Source of the DNA: Nannobrachium achirus
Taxonomy: Eukaryota > Chordata > Actinopteri > Myctophiformes > Myctophidae
Assembly: GCA_963921795.1 (NCBI GenBank)
Contig: OY997643.1
Location: forward strand, 16,489,753-16,553,752
Direction: 5' to 3'
DNA: 64,000 nucleotides
The notes beneath the pieces are model-generated. The model was not told the DNA's origin. It worked only from the letters and a program-made list of their open reading frames with translations, and did no database searches. Positions within the stretch are counted from its first letter, which is position 1. Each line of letters starts with the position of its first letter. The translations under genes and the position numbers were made by a program. This document shows, in pieces, positions 22,785 through 34,421 of this stretch.

Positions 22785-23944
22785 CAGAGTTGATTTCGTC
22801 GACTACCTTTTCTCACTGACAAAATGAAATAGAAATGAAATACAAACTGTAAGCTATGAAGACTAAAACTGTGACTATATATACTGTACATTTTGTCAAC
22901 AAATACAAACTAGACTAGTGGAGAAGAAATACAGTAGGAGACAAGACAAGTCATTTTATGTTTGGTTGCTGATGGGAAAAATTGTTGTAGTTGATATTGA
23001 GTATTCGTTTTATCGATAAAATATGGAACTTGTGACTGTGTTTTGCCATACTAGTGCCATGTCCAGATTACAACCTTGGTTCTGTGAAATTCTGTGCAAA
23101 GCACCCACAAGGCCAGGCCAATGTCTGGTGGAAGCGAGGACTCTCTGCCTTATCAACTGTGGCCCCTAAACTGCTTTTGTGATAATCTACTAAGACGACC
23201 CCCGCGTGTTTTGATGGATGTGGCAACCTCGTCATATTAGCAGGAACCTATGAACTTGTCCCACGCCTAACTGTCATATGCTGTATTCTTTTATACGAAT
23301 GTCTAACCTCCACCTAGAGAGAGAGCTGCAACCATGGAATTGTATAATTACTATATCGTCACTGTCGTTTCAAATGTGTATGTTTTTTCATAAAGTATAG
23401 CCCTGCTTCATCATACAAGACTGTCGCACAAGACTAGTGAAAATAGCAGATCTACAAGCACAGTGTCCTTGCAGATCGGCTGTTTTCACTAGTTTAAATA
23501 GTTTTTCAAATGATAAATACATAACGAACGGTTTTGTTGATACAAGGTTTCCACTAGACAACGACGATATGTCACCTGTCTGTTCTCTCCAATAGAACAA
23601 TTTATGAATATAGTCCTGAGTCTTATTTCGGTGTGAATTAATTCTTCTGGTTATGGATTTATAATCCATATTTTTTTAATCACAGGTGCGCTTGGTTGTT
23701 GCGCTCTGAAAATAGCAGATCTACAAGTCAAAGCTTGGTTCAGCATGCAACCAACTGTAACATCTGGCATTATGACGGCATCAAGGCCCGCCAAAATACA
23801 TTTTTGTAGACAAAATAAAATGTAGATTTAGTCGACTAAAATCTTATGATATTTAGTGAACTAAAACAAGACTAAAATACATTGTTATTAAAAAGACTAT
23901 ATGATTAAAACTAAATCAAGATTTTCCCGTCAAAATCAACACTG
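22785..23944. mobile_element. hAT-like element (CAGTGTT family) with nested insert
   Basis: Ends CAGAGTTGATTT and CAAAATCAACACTG. The flanks GACGCGTA (22777-22784) and GACGTGCA (23945-23952) match at six of eight positions. Family words occur at both ends, but about 0.7 kb of unrelated sequence (near 22980-23690) interrupts it. The right end lies about 16 bp past the stop codon of OR gene B, so it probably falls in its 3' UTR. Confidence 0.7.
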
Positions 23945-23968
23945 GACGTGCATGGAGCAAAAAGTCTG

Positions 23969-24406
23969 TCACAAGTCGACGTCGCTCGACTGGGCGGCCA
24001 CCCGCTGTTGCCCTTTGACCCGGCAGCCGCCGCCCCGGCTCACAACAAAGTACCTCCGGAGGTACTTGCGGAACTTCTTGTCGCGCACGCCGTAGATGAT
24101 GGGGCTGAGGAAGCGCGGCAGGATGTAGACGATCAGGTAGTTGGCGAAGCGGATCTCCAGGACACGGCCGGGGAAGATGAGGCGCAGCACCACCTCCACG
24201 CTGGGAGAGATGTAGGACAGCATGCACATGGCCAGCTGCGCGCCGTGCAGCAGGATGGTGTTGCGCGCGCGCTGCGCCGACGTCTTCTCCGTGGCGAGGG
24301 CGCGCGCGGCGAACAGGATGCGCAGGTACGTGAAGACCAGCGTCAGGAACACCAGGGAGAAGTAGAGCGCGTCGAACGCCTGCCTCTTGTACGCCAGCGT
24401 GGGGTC
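23969..24406 (-). CDS. OR gene B exon 4 (last)
   Basis: 145 codons plus stop, DPTLAYKRQAF through TM5-TM7 and a 30-residue tail. The acceptor TTTAACCCAG is read on the minus strand. Confidence 0.88.
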   Translation of the reverse strand, partial: DPTLAYKRQAFDALYFSLVFLTLVFTYLRILFAARALATEKTSAQRARNTILLHGAQLAMCMLSYISPSVEVVLRLIFPGRVLEIRFANYLIVYILPRFLSPIIYGVRDKKFRKYLRRYFVVSRGGGCRVKGQQRVAAQSSDVDL

Positions 24407-27400
24407 CTGGGTTAAATTTAGGCCTAGAATTATTGAATGTTTTAACCAATGAAAAATAATAGATGAATAATAGATATACGAGCTTGTAGATCTGCTATTT
24501 TTTTGAAAAAGTCGTGAAAATGTGTGCGAATCTTTGAATATATGTATTTTCAAAGCGAACGTTTGTAACTCAAATTTTGCTTCTGGGTGGTCCCTGGAAC
24601 TAAATATTTTGAGATGGGGGTCCGTGGCCAAATAAATATAATTTTGGGGGTCCTTCACATGAAAAGTATGAGAGCCACTGACATACAGTAGTAGTCTCTC
24701 AAGAACAGACTAACTGAGCTCCAGTTAAGTGAAAAGGACCTTTTCTTTGACAATGGCTAGCCAGATTGCTGACACATAAGTCAAAATTCAAATTTTCACG
24801 ATTTTTCAAAAATAGCAGATCTACAAGCTCGCAGCATCCCTGTGAGCTTGTATACATGCTATTTTTCAATAGTTAAAGCATAAAATAATGATACACAATA
24901 ATGTGTACCCGTTCTAAATGGGTTAAAGGACAACTTTGTTTTTTTACACTCATTTCGTCTTTTCTCCTGAAAAAAACTAACACTAAAACTAATAAAAAAC
25001 CCGCTCCAAAAACGAACTAAACTAAACCATAACGAAAAATCCAAAAACCATTCATAAGCTTGCCTTGAACACGTTCTGGCGCAGGCAGAACACCGACTCG
25101 TGGAAGAAGCCCAACGACTCGGTGGCCAGCGTCACGAACAGGTCGGTGATGTCCAGCGCCACGCTGATGAACCAGATGACGCCGATGAGCGCGTAGGTGC
25201 GCCGCACCGTGCAGATCTGCGCGTGGCGCAGCGGGTCGCACACGGCGATGTAGCGCTCCACGGCCATGCCCGCCAGGTTGACGGGCGTGTTGCGCGTGGT
25301 GAAGACGGCCACCAGGATGAAGAAGCAGCAGAAGGACACGTTGATCTGGTAGAAGACGTAGCTGAGGACGAACAGCGTGATGGTGACCGTCAGCTGCACC
25401 GCGTCGTTGATCACCATGTGGATGAAGAGGATGTAGCGCGGGTCCTCGTAGAACGCCTGATGAGGACACCAGAGTGGGGTTCCGTTACTCAAAAAAGTAA
25501 TACATTACACATTACTTTTGAAAAGAAAAAGTAATGCCATACTTTACTTGATTACTCTCTGGAGAAAGTAATTTGTTAGACTTACTTTTTACTTTTGTGT
25601 TACTCCATAAACTCCATAAACGCATTGTCACGTAATTTGCCACTTAATATAACATAACCTTATGTATGCCGATATATTAGAACAAATCTTTATCCTAATA
25701 AGGAGGACATTGGGGGGCTCATAGTAACGCAAGTACAGTAACTGTAATGTGATAACTCAATTTAGGAGGAGTAGTGCCATTAAGTTACTCGTTACCAAAA
25801 AAGTTATCTGAGTACAGTAACTCCGTACAGTAATTGGTTTTCTATCTAAAATGGTGTGATCCGTGTGATCTGGGTTAGGCCATGCCAAGCCATGCTATAA
25901 GTCTGGGAAAAGGAAGGAGAAGCGGTGTTGCTTTGTTTTGGTCCCCCCTGTTCGTTTCCCCAATCCCCGTTTAAATGCTCGAATACTGTAGCTATGAGTT
26001 GGACTAAACGATGGATATACTAAACAAACTATTCCAAAGCAAACTAACGCTGCATCAAGGGTTTTATCGTGTAGGCCCTAAAAGTATGCCCTTAAACGCA
26101 GGGAATTATTTTGAGTTAAAACTGTTTCGATTTGATAGATAGCCAAAGTGTAGTCCTTCTGATGACTACAACATGACGTAGGTTGTTTCCGCTCCCGACC
26201 GGATCAGAAACCCCAAATGCCACTGATCCCAGGCTACATGGGGAGAGAGAGAGACACAGACAGACACAAAGAGGCGTGGAGAAGGTGGCGAAGGAAGCCA
26301 GAAGCCAGGCAATAGTTCCATCACGGTGGTGGAGCGTGTGAGTGAATCCATGCAGGGCTGTATTAACCATTGGGCCGGTGGGGCCGTTGCCAGGTGCCCT
26401 TGGCTCTCAGGGGCCTTTGGGGGAACTGGACCGCATGGTCATTGACAATTTACTCAAATTAAATGTATACATTAATTAAAAATCTAATGTGCGGCCCCTC
26501 CTCTGTTGTCTACAGGTGTTTTTTTGGCCCACAGATAATAATCATGGCTTAAAATCCGAGCTGGGTAGTGCGCGTCGGGAGGGAGGGGGGTTAAGGTGGA
26601 GGGTGGGGGGGCCCCTGGCCCCGCGCGGGGGTTAATCCGTCCCTGAATCCACGCTATGCCAGGCTAATGCCAGGCTAATCATGGACAACCACGCACACAG
26701 ATTCATCGATCCTCTCCAAGGGGACACACTGTACACTATATAGATTGTCTGTTGTGGGCCATTAGCTATGAATGATGCACAAGATGGAGACTGCTCGTTC
26801 AATACAACAACAACACTACTACTACTAATAATAAACAGTTCATTACAGTAGGACACTATCCGACATGGTTATTGTCATTTTTTGTTTGTCCTGCATTATG
26901 CACGCACTGCTGAGGGTGTACATTTACAGTGGTTCTCAAACTTTTTTGCTTAAGTACCCCCTTCCCCTGGCCCTGAATACAGCATTTTGCATCAAAAGTC
27001 CAGTTCCCATTCAATGTTAAAAATAAAACAGCATAATGACAAATAAACATTGCTTTCTATTCAATAACAGTTGTAATTTGGTTTAACAATTTACATCTGA
27101 GCAAGTTCACACAAAGTCTGTCAATATTTTTTCATTGACCATAACACTAAAATACACATTCTCATTTTCGATTTTTTTTCTTCTCACGTACCCCTGCAGT
27201 ACCCCTGCGTACACCTAGGGGTACACGTACCCCCATTTGAGAAACACTGGTGTACTATATAGTCTTGTAAGTGTTTTCTTTAGAGTGTGACGTATTTTCT
27301 TGCACTCTAATTGTATTTTAAACTGCAGTGCTGTCTTGCAGTGACTGAATTTCCCTCGCTAGAGCAGTAAAGATCTTATCTTATCTTATCTTATCTTATC

Positions 27401-29397
27401 TTATCTTATCTTATCTTATCAAGAGATTAGTTGAACAGAACTGTCAGAACTCAGACGTCATAGCAGAATAGGGATGGAAGAGGTATAGATAGAGTTACAT
27501 AGAGTGTTGTACACACAGTCTCAATCAAAATACTTTAAATTCAGAATTATAGGGAGCAATGCTACTGTACATTCACATTGGCAGCTACAATGGAGGCCAG
27601 CGACAAGAATATACAAAGCTACAGTCTACCACTCATTTTCAATGGAAGCCAGCAACATTAATATACAAAGTGTTTTAAACAACTGTGAATGTGCTGGTCT
27701 AAAACCTGCAGTGTGTGTGGGTGTGCTGCGTGCTTGCATGTGTGTTGTTGTCGTTTACCTGGTGTTTAAAGAATGTGGCCACCACGGTCCCATTGATGTA
27801 ACTGAGGACGAGCCAGACCAGAACCACGATCAAGTTCTTCACAAACGCTGTGGTGAAGGTGTCCCTGACCAACATGAACTGAGAGGGACAGAGAGAGAGA
27901 CAGAGACAGTGAAAGAGAGAGAGAGAGAAAATGACATATACTGTAGATAACGTTCACTTAAATCACCATTGTCGCTATCAGAAGCCATATTAGGCCAACA
28001 TTGTTGATCCTACAGATTTCTTCATACTTGTTGACATTCATTTTTGGTATGTAATGCTAAAAAATAAAAATATATATTTGTATCATGTGTTCTAACTAGG
28101 GGTGTAACGATATAGTAACTGCATCGAAATATCGTTTTTAACTTAAAAAATCGAAGTATATCGAAATGAAAACAGCTAAAATCGAATCGTATCGTTTTAT
28201 TTTGTATCGTATCGAATCGTCAGTGCAAAGAATCGATTGTATCGATACTACCTACTTGTGCATTGTATTTAGCATTTTTAAGAAGAAAAAAATTAAAAGC
28301 AGGGGTTTAATTACGTTTCCTTTCCATACAGCCACACTGGTCTATCGATAAATGTGTGAAATCCCCGGGTTCATGTCAAGGTGCAGGTTTGTCAATATAC
28401 AATGTCCATGTATTTGGCAGATCATCACTGTGTTTACTTATTTATATCCATAATAATACATGTTTCTCTTAAAAACCAGCACTATCCACACCTTTCAAAC
28501 AGATTTAATTTCTTTGCTAAATAGTTACTATATCGATATTAAATCATTGAATCGAATCATATCGGATCTCCACGAATGAACCAATATCGTCCATGTATCG
28601 TATCGTCAACCATGTATCGTGATATGTATCAAATCGCTATTAAAATGTAAAGTTACACCCCTAGTTCTAACTGTTTAACTGTCACACACATCAATTAATA
28701 ACTTTCAAGAATTTGAGACCATTTGACAGATTAACTCACGAACAATGATGTGAAAAGGGTATATATGTCTATTATCTTGTTGTGATGTGATTAGGTTAAT
28801 GCACTTGCTAATTATCACTCTACTGGTAATAAATAGAAGGCCTTCATCAGACCAGTGTTAATTTAGTAAAAAGAAAAAGACAAACAATGTTTGTCGACTA
28901 TCTTTTTTCACTGATGAAAAGTAAATAAAAACTATAAACTAATAAAGCTATGATAACTAAAACTAAGAATATATATATTGACAATTCTGTCAACAAATAC
29001 AAACTTGACGAATAGGGAGCCTTGACTCCTAGTCAAGCCAGCTCGGTTGTGTTCGGGTGTTGCACTCTGAAAATAGCAGATCTACAAGCTCACAACAGCT
29101 ATTTTCAGCATGCGACTAAGTGTAAAATCAGGCATTGCGACGCCATCAAGGCCCGCCAAAATAATTTATAAACACAAAATCAACCGTATATTTAGTCGAC
29201 TCAAATCTTATGATCTTTAGTCGAATAAAACTAGACTAAAACTACAACATTTGAGATGACTAAAATATGAAATTGTATTCAAAAGACTATGACTAAACTA
29301 AATCAAAATGTGCTCAAAATTGCTCAAATCGAACACTGCATCAGACCTGAGGAAACGTCATGTTGGCTCCTGGACCAAACGATGAGTTCATACTCAT
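23969..29397 (-). CDS. Odorant receptor 131-2-like GPCR, gene B, four coding exons
   Basis: Exons (transcription order) 29397-29347, 27878-27759, 25456-25064 and 24406-23969 join to 333 codons, a normal length for the odorant receptor 131-2-like family of fish olfactory GPCRs. Landmarks: sequons NSS and NMT in the first exon; VKNLIVVLVWLVLSYINGTV (TM1); AFYEDPRYILFIHMVINDA; FTTRNTPVNLAGMAVERYIA (ERY motif); RRTYALIGVIWF; KRQAFDALYFSLVFL; RARNTILLHGAQ; LPRFLSPIIYGVRDKKFRKY. All junctions are phase 0. The last intron starts AAG|GCAAGC, a GC-AG intron; the others are GT-AG. It is a tandem paralogue of gene A, but only one intron lies at an equivalent position. The first exon has an acceptor before the ATG, so a non-coding leader exon is expected. 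Confidence 0.88.
24407..25063 (-). other. GC-AG intron of OR gene B
   Basis: It begins GCAAGC directly after TTCAAG and ends CCCAG. Reading through hits a stop two codons later (ASL then TGA). Skipping it restores an ungapped match to gene A. It contains two hairpin-module copies (near 24478-24505 and 24800-24870) and hAT-type GGGGGTCC words. Confidence 0.75.
25064..25456 (-). CDS. OR gene B exon 3
   Basis: 131 codons from AFYEDPRYI to QNVFK, covering TM2-TM4 and ECL2. The acceptor is CCTCATCAG. In gene A this stretch is cut by two introns and in gene B by none. Confidence 0.9.
25470..25850. mobile_element. Dispersed repeat in OR gene B intron 2
   Basis: GTTACTC / AAGTAAT words recur in both orientations (for example CCGTTACTCAAAAAAGTAAT and ACTCGTTACCAAAAAAGTTA), typical of a short TIR transposon. 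Boundaries are approximate. Confidence 0.45.
26932..27252. mobile_element. hAT-like MITE in OR gene B intron 2
   Basis: Inverted CAGTGGTTCTCAAAC and TTTGAGAAACACTG ends, with CGTACCCC words inside. I found no exact 8-bp target duplication. Confidence 0.7.
27371..27420. repeat. (ATCTT)n pentanucleotide repeat
   Basis: About ten TTATC units. Confidence 0.95.
27759..27878 (-). CDS. OR gene B exon 2
   Basis: 40 codons, FMLVRDTFTTAFVKN then TM1 to FFKHQ. The acceptor CCCTCTCAG sits on a CT microsatellite; donor CAG|GTAAAC. Confidence 0.85.
28098..28664. mobile_element. hAT-like MITE in OR gene B intron 1, 8-bp TSD
   Basis: TTCTAACT flanks both sides (28090-28097 and 28665-28672). Inverted ends AGGGGTGTAACG and GTTACACCCCTAG. 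The interior is rich in ATCGAAT/TATCG words. Confidence 0.88.
28853..29338. mobile_element. hAT-like element (CAGTGTT family) abutting an OR gene B splice donor
   Basis: Ends CAGTGTTAATTT and TCGAACACTG, flanked by exact 8-bp copies CATCAGAC (28845-28852 and 29339-29346). On the minus strand the exon-proximal copy reads GTCTGATG and is precisely the first 8 nt of intron 1. A shortened hairpin module lies in the middle (near 29068-29115). Confidence 0.88.
29347..29397 (-). CDS. OR gene B exon 1 (first coding)
   Basis: 17 codons, MSMNSSFGPGANMTFPQ, with two N-glycosylation sequons as expected for a receptor N-terminus. The exon starts at 29411 after CTCTCTTTCAG, giving a 14-nt leader before the ATG; donor CAG|GTCTGA. 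The extent was chosen by splice sites and phase, so it is less certain than the TM exons. Confidence 0.7.
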
Positions 29398-29974
29398 CGC
29401 TTGGCAGCCACCTGAAAGAGAGAGAGAGAGACGGAGAGAAAGAGAGAGAGAAAGATAGACAGAAAAAAGTGAGGCATCTACAGAGCTACCGGTACAGCAT
29501 AATGGCATACATATATGAACAAACCTTACAAAATCATAACGTCATAGTTTGAGACTCAGACAACATACTGTAATAATACACTATTTTGAAACAAAATATT
29601 ATTATACAGTTACTGTAGGCTACATACAAATGAAAAGGAGAGACCCTTATTCCTGCATGTACAATATGATGAAACATAATTCCTACATGTATTATAAAAC
29701 ATATTTCTACATTTGTACGGCATGATGATAACACATATTCCTACCTAATGTACGGTATAATAAAACATATTCCTAGATTTCCTACCTAATGTACAGTAAC
29801 ATGATAAGACATAACATAATATTCCCACCTCCAGTATGTGAGTCCAGGTCATAGACACCAGCAGATGCACTATGAGGGTTTATATACACTTCGGCTTCAA
29901 TGATGTCTGTGTCGTCATCCATTCACATTGTCAGGCTCACGCTAACATTAGATAGGCTCCTGTGTGCTATTCTG

Positions 29975-30365
29975 AGTCAGTGGTTTTCAACCTTTATCAA
30001 GGTCCCATTGTTTATTCAGCATTTGGACCACCATTTGATGAGATGTATAGCCTCTCAGACCCAAAACTATGAATATTTTGTTGTGGTTGGATAAGAATTG
30101 GTCCACAATTCCATGCTGTATTGATGTGGTACCACCAGAGAGATAACAGGCCTTCTTCTACTTTCTCTAATTGTGTTGACTTCTGTTAAATTAAGTAATG
30201 CAGATGTTTAACAATAATCTAACTCTTGAGAGCGTAAAATGAAACCATGTTCCATGTTACACTCTCAAGACTTAAAGATCTTTAATCATTTATCTGGTGA
30301 CCACCAGGAACCCCCTCAAGGACCACTGGTGGTCCCTTGACCACTGGTTGTGAACCCCTGTTCTA
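29975..30365. mobile_element. hAT-like repeat
   Basis: Opens GTCAGTGGTTTTCAACC and closes GGTTGTGAACCCCTG, imperfect inverted ends of the hAT type. No coding sense. Confidence 0.6.
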
Positions 30366-30420
30366 CATACAGTATGGTTGGTTGGTGTATTTGAATTACA
30401 AATCATAGCAAGCACTAAGC

Positions 30421-30562
30421 AGTAGTTCTCAAACTTTTTCATGTCAAGGACCCCCAACATTCAGTACAGTATTATGTAAAATTACGTCATTTTAACAAAT
30501 GTTACAGTACCCCCCAAGGACCCTTAGGAGTCCCTGTACCCCACTTTGAGAAACATTGTACT
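30421..30562. mobile_element. Short hAT-like MITE
   Basis: TAGTTCTCAAACTTTTTCATG and CACTTTGAGAAACATTG form imperfect inverted ends around about 110 bp. Confidence 0.6.
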
Positions 30563-30604
30563 AAAAGTATCTTTATTATTCGTTGCACTAACCCCTGTTA
30601 AATG

Positions 30605-30800
30605 CCCCTCTGCAAATGATGCATTTTCATATAGCGCCTTTATCCAAGGCGCTTTACATTGTGCATTACATTCACCCATTCACACACACTTTCATTACAT
30701 TCACCCTCACACACACATTTATACACCAATGAAGGAGAAAACCATGCAAGGCACCAACCTGCTCATCTGGAGCAATTCATGGGTTGTAGTCCTAAACGGC
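30605..30800 (-). mobile_element. SINE fragment, minus orientation
   Basis: The complement reads GAGCAGGTTGGTGCCTTGCA and ends CCTTGGATAAAGGCGCTATA, the same body and tail as the SINE at 16742-16995. The tRNA-like head is degraded. Confidence 0.7.
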
Positions 30801-30863
30801 CATGTTGAGGACCAACACAGGTGTTTCAATTTGTCTGATTGGCATAGAACTAATGTTCTACGC

Positions 30864-31242
30864 CAGGGGCCAGCAACCTTTTTGAAATGAAGTGCCATGT
30901 TTTTATTTTCTAGGTGTCAGTGTGCCATGTCAACATACATTTTAATGACAAATATTTTGACATATTTTGATTGGCAGGACATTGTTATAACGATCATTAG
31001 ACCCAGAGCAATAATCCACCTATCTCCCCGACTCCCTCAGCAGTCAGAGTTCAGAGTTTTAATGAATGTAGAATTTTGTGCAAGATGTAATTTGCTATAA
31101 GCTAATTTCATTTAATTGATCACCTTTAAAAAAAGATTTGTTTTTAAAATAAAATAAAATCCTCTCTCTCACACTTCTGTGTGCCGGTGATCACCCTCCC
31201 CTGTGCCAATGTTGGCACCGTGCCTAAGGTTACCTACCCCTG
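30864..31242. mobile_element. hAT-like MITE with 8-bp TSD
   Basis: TTCTACGC on both sides (30856-30863, 31243-31250). Inverted ends CAGGGGCCAGCAACCTT and AAGGTTACCTACCCCTG. Confidence 0.88.
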
Positions 31243-31259
31243 TTCTACGCCAATCAGAA

Positions 31260-32880
31260 CACCTGTACATTAACACATCGGGTGCCCCTGGATTGAGCCC
31301 CATTTATCCCCTCTCGCTGCCCAGGCCCACCACCATTCTATTGAATCCGGCCCTGCTGCGTCAATGCATGCGTCATGACGTCACTTGGTCACATGAGCGC
31401 AGACAGGATGTTGTTGTGTAACTTTCTGTATGGACCAGTGTTGATCATAACTGTTCATTGCCGATCAAAATTTCGACATTTTGCCGCACCCCGCCACAGT
31501 TTTAGCCATAAAACAAACATCAGAGATAAAGGGTGTTAAAGATGGGGAAATGCATTGGAGAATATGGAGAAAAACGGCCACGCGATGCTCTCAGCGTCGA
31601 CTCGAAGCGACTAGCGACAAGCTGCCCAGATCACACATGTCCCACTTGTCTTCTTATTTTTTCACTCTCAAAAAGCACCTGCAATGTAGTGCATTTGAAA
31701 CTACATTGCAGTGCACATCATGGGGTGATCACTGCTTGCCTCCTGTGAATTGTTTTATTTTTAATTTTGTTTATTTTCTGTTTATTTCATTGCTGAGTGA
31801 GGTCAGCAGACAAAGTGACGTGAGTGAGATGAAAAAACCTGGGTGAGATCTGCCAATCTCAACATGAAACATCGGTATAAGAATACAAAACAACTTCTGA
31901 GTCTATTCCCTTGTCACTGTGACATCACAGTGACATCATGCTCTGATGTCACTGTGATGTCAGGGAAATCACTCTTAACAATTTCTCTGCCATTTTAAAC
32001 AAGTTCATCTGGCTGTGTGGAGTGGACCTGGTCCATTGTGAAACACTGTAGTTGAACTTTGTCAGAAAAATCACAAAATCTTGAAATGAGAGCTTTAATT
32101 CTTGAACTGGTGTATAACAACAGTCACATAAACTGGGAAAACAGGATCTGACAACCACTCACTGAAACAAACAGGTGGCCTATACTAACACAGGGACTAA
32201 CTAGACACAGGTGCAACTCAAATGACAATCAAACACAGAATAGGCTGGGGCTAACAGAACACAGGTGAACAAGTAAGTAGTCTCGCGTGGCCATACTGTC
32301 GCCTCCGCAATAAGTGGTGGAGCGCACCACTTATTGCAACCAAGCCATGCTACTTGAGGATGTGTGTGTGTCGATGTGAGAATTGAGAAGTGTGGTTGGT
32401 GTGAATTGAAAATGTAATATTTTTTTTTCTAAATAAGTTAGAAGTTTCTGTTAAGTACTTTTCTCGTCAACCTACGTCTGTGGCCTGATTGCCTAATCAA
32501 TGATTCTCGTCAATCTACCTCTGTGGCATGGAAAGAGTTAAGCCAAGCTTAAAGAAAAAATCAAACCATCGGTTCGAAGTGGAGCCTATCCCTATCCTGT
32601 ATGAGTGTGGCTGCGCAACAGTGCCCTTCTTAATCTGTTCCTGTTTTTTTATAGTTAACTAAATAACATATAGGCCTATCTACTGTACTCATGCAAAGTG
32701 TCGTTTGCCAAACAATTAGTGAATAATGTTGGCGCGAGTGTACTGCTTGCCTTGCGCAAGTCACACTGTAGCCTACACACTATTAGGATGATTTGGGCTT
32801 TAGAGTAGACTATACATCTCATTCAACCTTAAATACAACACAGCTTCAGATAAAGGATGGTCTTTCTACTTAGTGAATTA
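31260..32880. other. No gene seen
   Basis: Mixed-composition intergenic DNA. The only structure is a short hairpin of TGACATCA/TGATGTCA words near 31914-31963 and a small palindrome at 32316-32333. No supported exon. Confidence 0.4.
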
Positions 32881-33128
32881 TCTATATGAATGAATGAATG
32901 AATGAATGAATGAATTAATTAATTTATTTTCGTGTCTGGCTGCCTTTCACAGCCCATCCCTTACGGGATTATTCAGACACAATTTAAATAACAGTTTTTA
33001 TCCAGTGCCAACATGCTGACACAAAAATGAATAACTAAATAAATAAACAAAATAAAGTAATACTGCATACTGTATACTTCTGATCAAAAGTACATCAATA
33101 GTCCGATATTCTGAACGAGAGTGGAGGG

Positions 33129-33129
<1 letters not shown>

Positions 33130-33201
<72 letters not shown>
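33130..33201. repeat. (GA)n microsatellite
   Basis: About 35 uninterrupted GA units. Confidence 0.95.
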
Positions 33202-33203
<2 letters not shown>

Positions 33204-33282
33204 AAGAAAGAGACTTGAGTGACAGGTTGGTATGATACTTTATGTCTAAGTTGCATGTCTTAACCAACCCAGGCCTACAGTG

Positions 33283-33604
33283 AGAGATGCCACCCAGTGT
33301 CCAGTAGATGGCGCTCATTAACCACCAGAGAGATGCCACCCAGTGTCCAGTAGATGGCGCTCATTAACCACCAGAGAGATGCCACCCAGTGTCCAGTAGA
33401 TGGTGGTCATTAACCACCAGAGAGATGCCACCCAGTGTCCAGTAGATGGCGCTCATTAACCACCAGAGAGATGCCACCCAGTGTCCAGTAGATGGTGGTC
33501 ATTAACCACCAGAGAGATGCCACCCAGTGTCCAGTAGATGGCGCTCATTAACCACCAGAGAGATGCCACCCAGTGTCCAGTAGATGGTGGTCATTAACCA
33601 CCAG
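33283..33604 (+). repeat. 46-bp minisatellite carrying CTCF-type motifs
   Basis: Seven 46-bp units start at 33283, 33329, 33375, 33421, 33467, 33513 and 33559. Units 1, 2, 4 and 6 read CCAGTAGATGGCGCTC, which fits the core CTCF consensus CCASYAGRKGGCRS; units 3, 5 and 7 read CCAGTAGATGGTGGTC and break it. The units are otherwise nearly identical. CTCF binding is inference from the motif. Confidence 0.85.
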
Positions 33605-33673
33605 AGGGACAAAGGGAGCACAACAGAGAGACATGCAGAGGTTGAGAGCATTGACACATGGATGCAGAGTGGG

Positions 33674-33675
<2 letters not shown>

Positions 33676-33747
<72 letters not shown>
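33676..33747. repeat. (GA)n microsatellite
   Basis: About 35 GA units, 70 bp past the 46-bp minisatellite. Confidence 0.95.
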
Positions 33748-33750
<3 letters not shown>

Positions 33751-33770
33751 AAGTTGTTCATGAACAACTA

Positions 33771-33881
<111 letters not shown>

Positions 33882-34421
33882 CAGGCACACACGCAACCAC
33901 ACCCAAGCCAGCTCTGGGACAAATTAAGCCCTGGTAATAGGACACTTTGTCGCAACATTAAAGGGACACAACATTGAAAAAGAAAACAAAAGGAGAAAAG
34001 AAGAAGAAAAAGGACACAAACTATAAGGACGCAACAACACAAACCTATTATAAAATATAAATCACAACACAAACCTATTATAAAATATAAATCACAACAC
34101 AATTAACACAAACTCACAGAAGATCAAAACATAACTGAGGATTCAAAGTTAATCACAGTCAGAGCAATGTTTCATGGAGTTCACCCATATGGGGCATGTT
34201 GTGTACATGACAATACATGAACGAAGAAGCAATGAAACAATGGCATGGTATGGTTTGGTTGCTGGAAATCCAGAAGTCACCACATACAATACAATACTTT
34301 TTAGCCTAGTTTTATTATTCTTTCAACTTTCACATTTTCCTCTCAATGTCCCTTCCTGCAATGGGAAATAAGCATGTCACGTGCACAAAATGAAGAGAGA
34401 AAGAGAGAGAGAGAGGCATTC

